A stretch of 64,000 nucleotides of DNA, taken from NCBI RefSeq assembly GCF_020541265.1, contig NZ_CP045925.1, positions 558,001 through 622,000 of the forward strand, in the 5' to 3' direction. The notes under the pieces are model-generated. The model did not search any database, was not told where the DNA came from, and was given only the letters and a program-made list of their open reading frames with translations. The DNA is from Profftia lariciata. Its GTDB lineage: Bacteria; Pseudomonadota; Gammaproteobacteria; Enterobacterales; Enterobacteriaceae. The translations under genes and the position numbers were made by a program. Shown piece by piece: positions 22,460 to 34,199 of the stretch. Position 1 is the first letter of the stretch, and each line of letters begins with the position of its first letter.

Positions 22460-25400
22460 TAATGATTCAAAAAATGTAAGTATCTCTTTATTAGTAAAGA
22501 TTTAAAATATTTTATAATATATAGCTTACAATTTATTTTAAAATGCTTACATATTAAAGTATTTATTTATGTTATATAATGTCAAAAAATTAAAATAACT
22601 TAACTTATAATATTAATTAAAATAATTTTATCTATATATTTAGAGTATCTTTTAACTAGAATTTATTAAGAATATATTAATAAAATATAATATATGACAT
22701 AAATCATTATAGTATAAATATATTATTGATGTACTATTAATATAGTAATAAAATATAATAATATCTAGATATGAAAAAATATTTTTATTATCATATACTA
22801 TATAACAGAATTTTTTATTAATAATGATTTAATATTTTTAATGTTTATGTCATTCTTAATAAAATTATACTTTACATGAAATCTTAAATAAGATGTTACT
22901 ATATTAATTGATATATTATTTATATAATATAAATATTTAAGCATGTATTACTTATATATATACTATTGTTATAACTTACTTAAACAAGTAATATATTATT
23001 AATTATATATTTATTTAAGCGCAAATTATAAATTTTATTATAAATATTATGATATATTTATTACTATATATTATTAAATAATACAAATATATGCGTGCAT
23101 AATATAATTTATATAAATATACAAATATTATTTATTTTCATATTTGATTTATAGTCATGAATCTATTTTAGATAACTATAAAAACCTATAAATAAAAATG
23201 TTTTCTCTAGTTTTATTTTATTGATAATACTTGAATAGTTGCTCAAGATGATATACTAACATAGTATCATTGAAATAAAAACATTAATGATAAAAGTTAT
23301 AATTTAGTTTGTATTAACATTTATTGATATAACAATATAATAAATAAATTACACAATACTTGTTAATATGTATACATAATGTATATATCTTGTGTTATTT
23401 TAATTAAATTAATAATAATTTATACCTATAATGTCTATTCAATTATTAATTAAAGTATTATAGTAGTTGCTATTTCAGATAGTAACAATTGTGTTAATCT
23501 CATTTACTTATAAAAATATTTTAATTAATTACAATTAATATTATGAGTTATTTAGATAACTACATAAATTTTATGTTGAACATGTTTATTTATACAATAA
23601 TATAAAAAATATTTGTTGCTAAATTATATTATTTATTTTTGCAAAACAATATAGCATTACTTTATTTAAAATAATTATTTAGGTATTCTTTAAAAATATT
23701 TATAATATTATTACAGTGTTTTAATTATTATTATTAATAAATTAATGGATAATAATATCTCTTACTACAAAGTAGTAAAGAGATTTAAATCAATATTTGA
23801 CGTATGTTTAATTAAAATATTAATGTTTTAGTTGTGATAACATAGTTTATTTTTTAGTAAAATATTAAAAATTAATATAATGTTTTTTATTATAATTTAT
23901 TTGCTACAGCATTATATATCAATTCTTAATTAAGATAAAATATTTTTATAATTAATAAAAAGCATCTTTTACATATTATATATATATTTTAATAAATACA
24001 TAAATGATTTAATTAAATAACAACTAAGAATTATGATAATTAATTTTGTAATTAAAAGAAAAATATTAAATATAATTTATATAGTAGATAGTTCCTATCT
24101 AAATATCTATTTTAGATATTTTTATATCTTTTATTATATAAAAGATTTTGTATTAAGAAATTTTGAAAAAAATAAATTATAAGAATATCTTTTAATAAGT
24201 TAAATTAAGTATCATGAAATTATTATAATAATGTAATAATATGAATTAATTATATTAATGCATATTTATATAGGTAATGTAATAGATGTCTAGATGTAAT
24301 TTAAATAACTTTTAAAGTATACAATAAATACAAAAGTTTATGTTTGATATGCAAGATAAAACCTACAATTTTGTATTTATTATACACTTAAAGTGCATTT
24401 ATTCAAAATAATATTATATTAGTAAATTTTTTATTATTTTCAATTTTTTGATATTTAGAGATTAGTATTAATGTATACTCATATATATGAGATTAAATAA
24501 TATTATTATATAATAAAATTACAATAATTTTGGTAAATAATAGATATTTTATTATAAGTTTTATCAATAGATCAATATTATTTATTAATTGACTTAATTT
24601 ACAACATTAAGTGTTATTATAATACAATTATAATATTATTGTATAACAAAAAATAATTATTTAGTTAATGATTAATACTAGTGATAATAGATAATACAAC
24701 ATGTAATTAACAATTAAAAATACATACTACTTTGCTTGAGCTATATTATAAATAATTATACAATTATTATTATCTATTTGCATAATATATATTAAAATGA
24801 TATGAATATATCAGCTAAATAATTATCAGTATAGTCACAACACTAATAATAGTATAAATATAATAATATTTAGATTACATTGTTATAGATAATAGATATA
24901 TTATTAACTTAATTAAATATTTTATTAACACAGTAAAAAGATAATCATTTTAAATTATTAAATGTATATATAAAATAATTTCTATGCTATTTTAAATAAT
25001 TTTTATATTATTTTAGTAAATTCTTGTATTATCTATAATAATATGAATGATTTCTTAAATATTATCTTAATTTTTTAAGTTTCATCAATATAACTAAATA
25101 TCATGTTTATCAAAAATATAAATTATCTATATTAAAGATAATATATAAATATTAATTTATATAAACAAACTATTTTTTTAAAAAGTAATTATTGATTAAT
25201 ATAATGAATAAGATTTATAATTATAATCTTATAATAAATGTTATCGGATAAAATAATGGTTATAGTGCAATATGATTAAATAATATAATAAATATATTAC
25301 ATACTATTTTAATATTTTATAAAAAATATGTTATTATATTGATAATATTTATGATAATTATTATACCAAAATATTTTACATCTTTTAACAATCATAATAA

Positions 25401-26182
25401 CATTATGAATTAACTATAATAATATTATGAGATAAATTTTATTAAATTATTGCATTCTTTATCTATATTAATAATAATTAAATATTAATATACTATAAAA
25501 TAGTAGATATACCAAGACATCATAACTGACTTTGGATATCATATAATTAATAATTAATTAATAATATATTATTCTCAAATACATCACATTATATACCAAA
25601 TAATCATGTAATTATATATAACAATATTAATAATATTTTATTGTTATCTATAATAATTTATTAAAAATATATTTAAGTTTTATTAAAACATTTTACTCTT
25701 ATTTTAATTAACTTGTTGATAGTATTACTACATATTTACTTATTTATATGAAATAATTAGTAACACATCAATATTCATTATATAATAATTATATGCTAAT
25801 ATACTAACATAGTAGTAAAGTCAATAATATTCAGAATAGGATTATTATAAATATTTTTTAAGATAAAATCTTAAAAATAAATATTTATTAAATATTAACA
25901 ATCTAGTATGAGTATAAATAGTAATTAACTTGTTAGTTATGCATTAATATTGTGCTTGCTTTCTTCATTTATAAAAATATTTATATAGTTATTATAATAT
26001 TAACTAATAACTTATTTAAAATATACGTAGTATGTATTACAAAATAATAAATATAAATATAATTTTATGTAGTCATATTAGTACTATATTATAGTATTAT
26101 AAATTTTTTTTTAAAATACAAGTGTACGTATAATAAGATGTATTTTAAAATTTTATACAATAATGTTTAAGGATTTAACTTA
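22460..26182. other. 3.7-kb A/T desert between cysJ and adk
   Basis: No gene recognised, and cysI/cysH, which follow cysJ in relatives, are not readable. Structures seen: a bulged hairpin at 23757-23784 (atctctt-actac / gtagt-aaagagat) and a long stem-loop at 24315-24389, listed separately. The adk Shine-Dalgarno AAGGA lies just before 26183. Confidence 0.6.
24315..24389. repeat. Long imperfect stem-loop (21-bp stem, 2 mismatches, 33-nt loop)
   Basis: Left arm 24315-24335 and right arm 24369-24389 pair at 19 of 21 positions, with 13 uninterrupted pairs (aataaatacaaaa). The loop gtttatgtttgatatgcaag and following bases is richer in G than its surroundings. It is isolated from any gene. It could be a decayed palindrome or a small structured RNA; nothing in the sequence decides. 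Confidence 0.5.
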
Positions 26183-26827
26183 ATGCGTATTATTCTACTT
26201 GCTCCTCCTGGTGCCGGTAAAGGTACTCAGGCACATTTCATTACAGAGAAATATAATATTCCGCATATTTCTACTGGTGATATGTTACGTAAAGCACTAG
26301 AATATAATTCTATATTTAGTGAAAAAATAAAAGAAGTTATAAATAATGGTCTATTAGTAACTAATGATTTAGTTATTTTGTTATTCAAAGAGCGTATCAT
26401 GCAAGAAGATTGCCAAAATGGTTTTTTATTAGATGGTTTTCCACGTACTATTGATCAAGCTGAAGCTATAAAAGCAGTGAAAATTAATATAGATTTTGTA
26501 TTAGTACTAGCAGTACCTGAAAAGCTACTCATAGAACGTATTATTGGTCGTCGTATACATTATAGTTCCGGACGTATTTATCATGTTAAATTTAACCAAC
26601 CTAAAGTTGCAAATAAAGACGATCTTACTGGTGAAAATTTAGTTACTCGTCAAGATGATAAGGAAGAAATAGTACGTAATCGTCTCATTGAATATCAAAA
26701 ACAAACTACACCGCTGATAAAATATTATTTAGAAGAAGCGGCACAAGGTAATACAAAGTACTTCCAATTAGATGGAGCTCAGTCTATTGCTAATGTACGG
26801 GTGCAGTTAAAAAATATTCTAGGATAA
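26183..26827 (+). CDS. adk: Adenylate kinase
   Basis: Interconverts ATP+AMP and 2 ADP in the cytoplasm. It is 214 aa, equal to E. coli, of the long type with a LID domain. Seen: P-loop APPGAGKGTQ (7-16), STGDMLR (AMP site), DGFPRTIDQAEA, LID with GRRIHYSSGRIYHVKFN lacking the zinc cysteines as in enterics, and DDKEEIVRNRL. Oddity: the first P-loop glycine (Gly7 of GAPGAGKG) is alanine here. The Shine-Dalgarno AAGGA is 9 nt upstream. It is monocistronic; its usual neighbours htpG and hemH are absent. Confidence 0.97.
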   Translation: MRIILLAPPGAGKGTQAHFITEKYNIPHISTGDMLRKALEYNSIFSEKIKEVINNGLLVTNDLVILLFKERIMQEDCQNGFLLDGFPRTIDQAEAIKAVKINIDFVLVLAVPEKLLIERIIGRRIHYSSGRIYHVKFNQPKVANKDDLTGENLVTRQDDKEEIVRNRLIEYQKQTTPLIKYYLEEAAQGNTKYFQLDGAQSIANVRVQLKNILG

Positions 26828-29149
26828 AAGTTAAATAATGATATTATTAGTATTATTGTTTTTGTATTTAAAGTATTTAATATTCTATATAAATAACATA
26901 ATACAGAAAAAATAAATTTACTATGTAATATTTATCTATTCAAATATCTTTACGTTAATTAAAAGCAATAGATAAGATATGTATAGATAATTTTCCTTAA
27001 TATTATAACTTTACGAAAATTTATATCTTAATATAATCTAAATATATAATTTTAATTTAATAAAAATAGATTATGATATAAGGAAGAAGTATTCTTTTTA
27101 AGAATGGTTTTTAAAAAATATTATTTTAATAAATATTAAGTAACTATACTTTTGTAAACTATAAATACAATATTATATGCAACTATTGATAATTATAATT
27201 TTTTAAAATTATAATTAATAATACATAGTATTATAATAAATATATAAAATAGTATAATAATTTTGCAAAATTACCGAAAAATTTAATTTTATATATGCTA
27301 ATAACATACAATGTTATAAGTAAAGATATTATATATTTCTGTATAATAAATTCTATTCTAATATTATATTTTATTTAAAATATAAAACATGATTTTAATG
27401 TCTATTTATCGCATTATATATTTTATATATAAAAATATTATTACTACATTAATAGCAACTAAAATATAGTAAATAAAATCATATTTTATGTAATTTACAT
27501 TAAAATATGCAATATACCTTAACTTTATTAGCAATGAAGTATTTTTTTACTTATTTATTTTAATAATAAGCATTTTAAATGTTGTCTATCTTATTAAGAG
27601 CTTTATTCTGATTATATATAATCTTATTATTACATTTTCTATATATAATGAGTTTTACACATTTATATAAATAAAAAAGTACTCTTTAATAATAGTATAG
27701 CTATTTCAATATATAGTATTAAAATGAAATATATCAAATATTTAAGTATAGAAATGAGTTATAATTAATGTACATGAAAATATAATTAATAATCTTAATT
27801 ATACTAAAATAAATGATATAACATTATTAATATAATAATATAATTATTTTATTATGTAATAATATAGTTAATTGTATTTATTGTTATACTGAATATCTAT
27901 TTAGATTACATTTCTTGTGTTATGTAGTAAGAGTAATACTAATTCTACAGATTACGGATAGTTAAATATTTTGTTATTTCTAATTCTATTTGATATAGTT
28001 ATCATTAAGCAATAATATAGTTATTCAAACAAAATATTTAATAATTATTATACTATAATATAGTAAATTAATTAATTTTGAATAAAATAAAATATATTAT
28101 ATTTCGTTAATATTATTTTAGATTAGAATAATGTCTAAATATATTTATTAATAAAATTATTATATTCTATTTTAATAAAATAGCCAATAAATTACAAGTC
28201 ATTTACCTGTAATTTTATAACATTTTTAAATACTAAAATAAAGCTAATTATAAAATAAAAAATTATTTTTTAAATCCGGACACAATATTCAATATATTTC
28301 TATATTAAATATTTTTTTGCATATTCAGTTATTTTATCGGTGAATTATGAATGAAATCAAATCATTGGCATGCTATATTAAAGATAATAAAAAATTAAGT
28401 ATTATAATTATAGTTATTTAGTACTAATTTGTTTAAAATATTTTTCCCTCATATGACAATATAATACTAATTATATATATTACTTCATGTAAGTATAAAT
28501 ATTTATTTTTATACATCGTATACTAAGATAGTATATTCATTATCATTTATATTAATAAATTTCTTATTTTTATTGTTATTAAATAATTTTAGCATATCTA
28601 TTTGAATGATATTTTTTGTTAATTTTATTATTTATTTTTAATTTTTTATTTATAAAAACATTTATTATCTTAATAAATAAGATAATGTCTTTAAAAAAAT
28701 TCAATTATTTATATCATTTTATTACTAAATATTTCTTAAAGTACTATAAATTACTTATGCTAGTAATCAACAAATAATTACAAATGATATGAAAATCTAT
28801 AATTAGATCATATATTTTATATGACACAACCAATGAATTATCAATTAATATTTTTATTTATAATGTTATTTTTATAATTAATATAATATTATCATAGATA
28901 ATATTCTAACTTAATTTAATACTGTTATAGTAATTTTAGATTATTGTTTAAATAATATTAATTAGCTATTTTTTATAAAGGGACTGTTTATTGTATATAT
29001 AGATGTTATATTGATATTATAAAAATAAAAAATATAGCAATTATTACTATTTGGATGATATTGTTATTGAAAGTATACATAATTTAGTTACATAATCTAT
29101 TAATTTTTTTATAGAGATATTTACCAAGATGTATATATTGAAATCTTTA
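26828..29149. other. A/T desert downstream of adk
   Basis: No gene recognised. Inverted repeats: 27190-27217 (13-bp perfect arms, spacer tt). Nothing resembling hemH, which follows adk in relatives, can be read. Confidence 0.6.
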
Positions 29150-29990
29150 ATATAGAGAAAAAGCCCAATACATATAAATAATGTATTTTAATTAATTACG
29201 TAGGTAATCTTAAACTAAGCCGTATTACTACACTATATTTTACCTAAGAACTTATATTATACCAATAAATTATCTCATCTAATAAACATAAACATTAATT
29301 ACTTATCTTATTATTTTATCAGACATATAAAATACGCAAATCACTTAATTTATTAATATTATTTTAAGTACTGATAAGTCTTACTTGCACCTTCACGATA
29401 GAAGAAGATGATATAATTTAAATTAATTATATTCATTTAAAATAATTTAATTTATTTATTTTGTTTAATATGAGAAAAATACTATTTAGATAGTTAATCT
29501 ATACTAATTTTATATTTGAGTATTAGCGTATTTTATCTATTTTTATGAAAATGCTATTTTTTTTCAAGAAAATTACTAATATATAAGGTATGCCATATAA
29601 TTAGATGACCGATCTTATTATGAGATATATTGTAAGATAATAGTAACAGATAAAAAATATATTTTTTATTAAAAATAATTTATTAATTATAGTAAATATT
29701 ATTAAAATAAAAAATGAAGTAATTTTTTTAAAAAATTACTAAGATACTGTATTAGGATACAGTTTAAATTTGGTAAAAATAGTAAATAAAATCTATTTTA
29801 TTATTTATAAAAATTGTATGGCATTAACAAATAAAGATACTATTTTAGTAACTTTGTTAAAAACAATATTTAGATAAAATTGCTATTATATTATAAATAA
29901 TATAGACAGTAATTAGAATATTTACTTGTTAAGTATTACAATAATCTTCTGTATAATAAGAAATTATCTTTGTTATACAGAAAAATTTGC
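29150..29990 (-). pseudogene. rluC: Probable fossil of rluC (23S rRNA pseudouridine synthase)
   Basis: In enterics rluC lies divergent from rne, and this stretch is in that place and orientation. Minus-strand scraps align without gaps to RluC. IWHTLYISNFLEKKYSIFIK (about 29510-29570) matches the SLHEQLREKGMQKDYLALVR region by position, keeping His, Lys and Tyr. YREGASKTYQ (about 29380-29410) sits where EGKPSETRF is expected. IRLSLRL (about 29220) sits where NRLFLHA is expected. Order and spacing agree with one gene starting near 30 kb. Stops occur throughout. Boundaries are estimates. RluC pseudouridylates 23S rRNA helix positions near the peptidyl transferase centre; the function is lost if this reading is right. 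Confidence 0.45.
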
Positions 29991-30386
29991 CGTGAAATAA
30001 TAAAAAGATGTCTACGTTTATTTTTATTAAAATAAAAAAACGACAATAATTGATATGTACTTGATAATATAAAAATACAGCAATGGCATAACAATAATTT
30101 ATTAGATCAAGTTATTAAAAGACTATATATAACAATTGAAATTTACATATAAAAGCAGAGAATATTGGTATTTTATATGAAATATTTATTGATAAACAAT
30201 ATTATTGTTAATTATAGTTAATTTTCACTAATAAATAGAAGATTACTAAAATATACGTCTTTATGTAAATATTATAATTATAAGGTTGAAGACTTTGTAA
30301 TCAAAATAATGTTCATTTTTTCTTAATTAAGACATTATTTTATTAAAATATTAATTGCCAATGCAAAAAAAATGAGTAAGTTTAAG

Positions 30387-33300
30387 ATGAAAAGAATGTT
30401 GATTAACGCAACTCAACATGAAGAGTTGCGTGTTGCTCTTGTCGATGGGCAACGTCTGTATGATTTAGATATTGAAAGTACAGGTCACGAACAAAAAAAA
30501 GCAAATATCTACAAGGGAAAAATAACTCGAATTGAGCCAAGTTTAGAAGCTGCTTTTGTAGAATATGGTGCTGAACGACATGGTTTTTTACCTCTTAAAG
30601 AAATAGCCCGCGAATATTTTCCTAGTAATTATGCTTATTATGGCAGACCAAATATTAAAGATGTGTTACGCGAATGCCAGGAAGTAATTGTACAAGTTGA
30701 CAAAGAAGAACGTGGCACCAAAGGTGCAGCATTAACAACTTTTATTAGCTTAGCTGGAAGCTATTTGGTATTAATGCCTAATAATCCACGTGCAGGTGGT
30801 ATTTCTCGTCGTATAGAAGGTGATGATCGTATAGAGCTAAAAGAAGCATTATCTTCTTTGCAGCTTCCTGATGGTATGGGGCTCATTATTCGTACAGCAG
30901 GATTAGGTAAATCTGCTGAAGCACTACAATGGGATTTATCATTTCGCTTAAAACATTGGGATGCTATTAAAAAAGCAGCTAAAGGACGTTCTGCACCATT
31001 TTTAATACATCAAGAAAGTAATGTTATTGTTCGTGCATTTCGTGATTACCTACGTCCTGATATTGGTGAAATACTTATTGATAATCCTGATATTCTTGCA
31101 CTAGCTAAACAACATATTACAGCTTTAGGTCGTCCTGATTTTAGTAGTAAAATTAAACTATATACAGGTGAAATTCCGTTATTTAGTCATTATCAGATTG
31201 AATCTCAAATTGAGTCAGCTTTTCAACGCGAGGTACGTCTACCTTCTGGAGGTTCTATTGTAATTGATTCTACTGAAGCTCTAATAGCTATAGATATTAA
31301 CTCTGCTCGTGCAACTCGCGGAGGATATATTGAAGAAACGGCATTTAATACTAATCTTGAAGCAACTGATGAAATTGCTCGTCAATTGCGTTTACGTGAT
31401 CTTGGTGGTCTTATTGTTATTGATTTCATAGATATGACAATTATTCGACATCAAAGGGAAATTGAAAACCGTTTACGCGATGCTGTTCGGCAGGATAGAG
31501 CGCGTATTCAGATAGGTAGAATTTCTCGATTTGGTTTGCTTGAAATGTCTCGTCAGCGTCTCAGTCCATCATTAGGTGAATCCAGTCATCACATATGTCC
31601 TCGCTGTAATGGTACTGGTACTGTACGTGATAATGAATCATTGTCTTTATCTATTCTTCGTTTAATTGAAGAAGAAGCATTAAAAGATAACACTAATGAA
31701 GTTCATGCTATTGTTCCTATTCCCGTTGCTTCTTACTTGCTTAATGAAAAACGAGAATCAGTAAGCATCATTGAAAAACGTCAAGACGGTGTAAAAGTAA
31801 TTGTAGTACCTCATGATCAAATGCAAACACCACACTATTCAATAGTTCGTATACGTCATGGTGAGGTAACTAGTACGCTAAGCTATCTACTACCTCAGTT
31901 ACACGAAGCAGAACTTTTAACAACTGAGGAAGATGTTATTCTTGAGCGTAAAAGATCTGAACCACCAGCACTATCTACTTTTTTTGTAGATGTTAAAAAT
32001 CCATTAGTTAAAGATAGTACTAATTTTGTAACAAAAGTTACTGAGCAAATTGTAGCAGAATCTAGTCTAGTTAAACGTATATTCTCGATATTAAAAAATA
32101 TGTTTTCAATTTTAGAGACAGAACAAAAACAAGTTACTAAATCTATTACACCAACAAAAAAATCTTATCATTATCATCAAAATAATCGTGATTATAATAT
32201 TCGTAAGAATGAAAATAACAATTGTGATGATTGTAACGAACCTAATAATCATGTTAATACTAAAAATAGCAAACAAAGTTATTTAACACCTTCTGTTAAT
32301 AAAGAAGTTACTTTGCACACTTCTGTTGAAGAGTATAACATTAATCCTATACTTACTGCATCTAACCATAACGATCATAAATTACATCTTATGAAAGATC
32401 AATATCAAATACAGAAATTAGTTACACCTTTGGAGAATAAACACGATATTGTTGTCACTACAATAAAAGATAGTATCTATGAAAAAAATAAGCATTTATC
32501 TAGTAATTATAAAGGCAAACTCAATAATAGGATCAGTTTAAAAAATCTATCTAATAATGAAGTTATAAAATTAACTGAGACTACCTTTGTTGCTAATATT
32601 GCTGACAATAATACTACAATACTACAAGCAAATACAGAGTTAGTATCTTATAATAATGACGATACAGTTAAAAATATTATACCTCGTCGTTCTCGACGTT
32701 CACCACGTCATCTGCGTGTTAGTGCTCAACGTCGTCGTCGCTATCGCAGCGATCGTTATCCTACTCATTCTCCTGTACCTCTTATCTTTGCTGTAGCATC
32801 TCCTGAAATTGCATTTGGTAAAGTATGGATTCATTATCCAATAGTAAAAAAATCAATTACAATTATACCAGAAAATCAACAGTCTTTAATTAAGCAATTA
32901 CAGATTAACAATCATACTGATCAAATTTCAAAAAAAAATATAGCTCAATCTATAGTGATTAAAAAACTTCCAGTTAAATCAATGACTTCTGAACCAGTAA
33001 TAATTGAATCAATGGTAACTTCTATAATTGCAACATCAATTACAGAAGTGCCAAATACATCTCATAAAATTGAAAAAGTAATACAAGAAACTACAAAAAT
33101 TTTAAATACGACTGAAAATAAAAAGATAAAACTTAAAGAATTAGTTAAAACAACGTCTACTATAAAACCAAAAAATATTATTCCAATAGTCACTAACACT
33201 AACAAGATTGATGTTGCTATTAATAATTCTTTAACAATAGAAACAATACCAGAAATCATACCTACTGCTAATATAAAAAATAAAAGATTTGTAGTCAAGA

Positions 33301-33548
33301 GCGTTATTATTGAAACAGATATTATAAAATCTACTATGAATAACTCTTTAATGACAAATCATTTGCAAAAAGTAGTAACAGCTCCAATAACTAAAGTTCC
33401 AGCAGAAGATAAGTGTATGCCTGATATTTTAGTAATAAATACTGTAGATTATCCTACTATAAATATGCATGATAAAAATGGAGCTGGTGCTCATGCAGCT
33501 ATAAATAAGTCAACGGCACCAACAGCTAAGCCATTAGTAGTTGATTAA
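30387..33548 (+). CDS. rne: Ribonuclease E (degradosome scaffold)
   Basis: The essential endonuclease of mRNA decay and rRNA/tRNA processing, 1053 aa, full length (E. coli 1061). I chose the ATG at 30387 (MKRMLINATQ): numbering then matches E. coli exactly, with catalytic Asp303 in IAIDINSAR and the Zn-link CPRCNG at 404-407. An ATG five codons upstream (30372) is in frame, but its codons contain the likely ribosome site GAGTAAG. Domains: S1 (about 35-125), 5' sensor, DNase I-like site with VIDFIDM. The C-terminal half is low-complexity, yet it keeps the membrane amphipathic helix SLVKRIFSILKNMF (about 558-575), the Arg-rich RRSRRSPRHLRVSAQRRRRY (about 766-790), the enolase site EIAFGKVWIHYPI (about 805-820) and the PNPase-binding tail (last 25 residues, NGAGAHAAINKST). 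The 5' leader is long and A/T-rich; autoregulation through it, as in E. coli, cannot be judged. Confidence 0.97.
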   Translation: MKRMLINATQHEELRVALVDGQRLYDLDIESTGHEQKKANIYKGKITRIEPSLEAAFVEYGAERHGFLPLKEIAREYFPSNYAYYGRPNIKDVLRECQEVIVQVDKEERGTKGAALTTFISLAGSYLVLMPNNPRAGGISRRIEGDDRIELKEALSSLQLPDGMGLIIRTAGLGKSAEALQWDLSFRLKHWDAIKKAAKGRSAPFLIHQESNVIVRAFRDYLRPDIGEILIDNPDILALAKQHITALGRPDFSSKIKLYTGEIPLFSHYQIESQIESAFQREVRLPSGGSIVIDSTEALIAIDINSARATRGGYIEETAFNTNLEATDEIARQLRLRDLGGLIVIDFIDMTIIRHQREIENRLRDAVRQDRARIQIGRISRFGLLEMSRQRLSPSLGESSHHICPRCNGTGTVRDNESLSLSILRLIEEEALKDNTNEVHAIVPIPVASYLLNEKRESVSIIEKRQDGVKVIVVPHDQMQTPHYSIVRIRHGEVTSTLSYLLPQLHEAELLTTEEDVILERKRSEPPALSTFFVDVKNPLVKDSTNFVTKVTEQIVAESSLVKRIFSILKNMFSILETEQKQVTKSITPTKKSYHYHQNNRDYNIRKNENNNCDDCNEPNNHVNTKNSKQSYLTPSVNKEVTLHTSVEEYNINPILTASNHNDHKLHLMKDQYQIQKLVTPLENKHDIVVTTIKDSIYEKNKHLSSNYKGKLNNRISLKNLSNNEVIKLTETTFVANIADNNTTILQANTELVSYNNDDTVKNIIPRRSRRSPRHLRVSAQRRRRYRSDRYPTHSPVPLIFAVASPEIAFGKVWIHYPIVKKSITIIPENQQSLIKQLQINNHTDQISKKNIAQSIVIKKLPVKSMTSEPVIIESMVTSIIATSITEVPNTSHKIEKVIQETTKILNTTENKKIKLKELVKTTSTIKPKNIIPIVTNTNKIDVAINNSLTIETIPEIIPTANIKNKRFVVKSVIIETDIIKSTMNNSLMTNHLQKVVTAPITKVPAEDKCMPDILVINTVDYPTINMHDKNGAGAHAAINKSTAPTAKPLVVD

Positions 33549-33682
33549 ATATTATGAAATAAATAAATTAACTTGGGATTTTCTACATTAGTAATTTATT
33601 AAACATAATATAAAAACATACATGAGCATACTTAAATACGATCATTTTTATGTAATATTTGTTAAGTAACTAATTATTATAA

Positions 33683-33724
33683 TAGCCGCCTTATTTTTTA
33701 GATATAATTAAAATTAGGTGGCTA
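33683..33724 (+). terminator. Hairpin downstream of rne, possible terminator
   Basis: A stem with the GC-rich foot TAGCCGCC / GGTGGCTA (one G-T wobble) is extended by A/T pairs to about 15 bp. It starts 135 nt after the rne stop and is the most GC-rich hairpin in any desert here. A T-run (ctttttaat) lies 20 nt further on rather than directly at the stem, so termination is likely but not typical. It may instead stabilise the rne 3' end. Confidence 0.4.
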
Positions 33725-34199
33725 TCAAAAATAATTGAAATCTTTTTAATGTAGTATCTTAATATAAAAATATTAATAATCATTGATTATATGTGTATAT
33801 CTTTCATAAAGAGATTATACTATAATATAGTATTAACATTATTAGTATTTATAACTAATATGTTCTATCATATTTATTTGGTATAATAGATATGAAATGT
33901 TATAAGGATTATTCTCCTAACTTAACATTATAGTAATCTATTTATTCATAATAAATAAGTTATATTGCTTCTTTTCTAATTATGTTATATTTATATCTAT
34001 CATTTTTATGAATTAATTTTAATTCTATACAATTTAGACATTATAAGTAATATATTAATTATTTTTTATATTTTACTAATACTTAATCTTTAGCAGTACA
34101 CTACATTAGTAGTAGTGAACAGTAATTTAGTTCTTTTTTATTTTAATAATTTAATTAATAATATAGCTAAGAACGTATAATATATTTTATTAATAGATA
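33725..34199. other. A/T spacer
   Basis: No gene recognised between the rne hairpin and the unidentified fossil. In E. coli the convergent flgL/flgK genes follow rne; no trace of them is readable on the minus strand. Confidence 0.5.
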
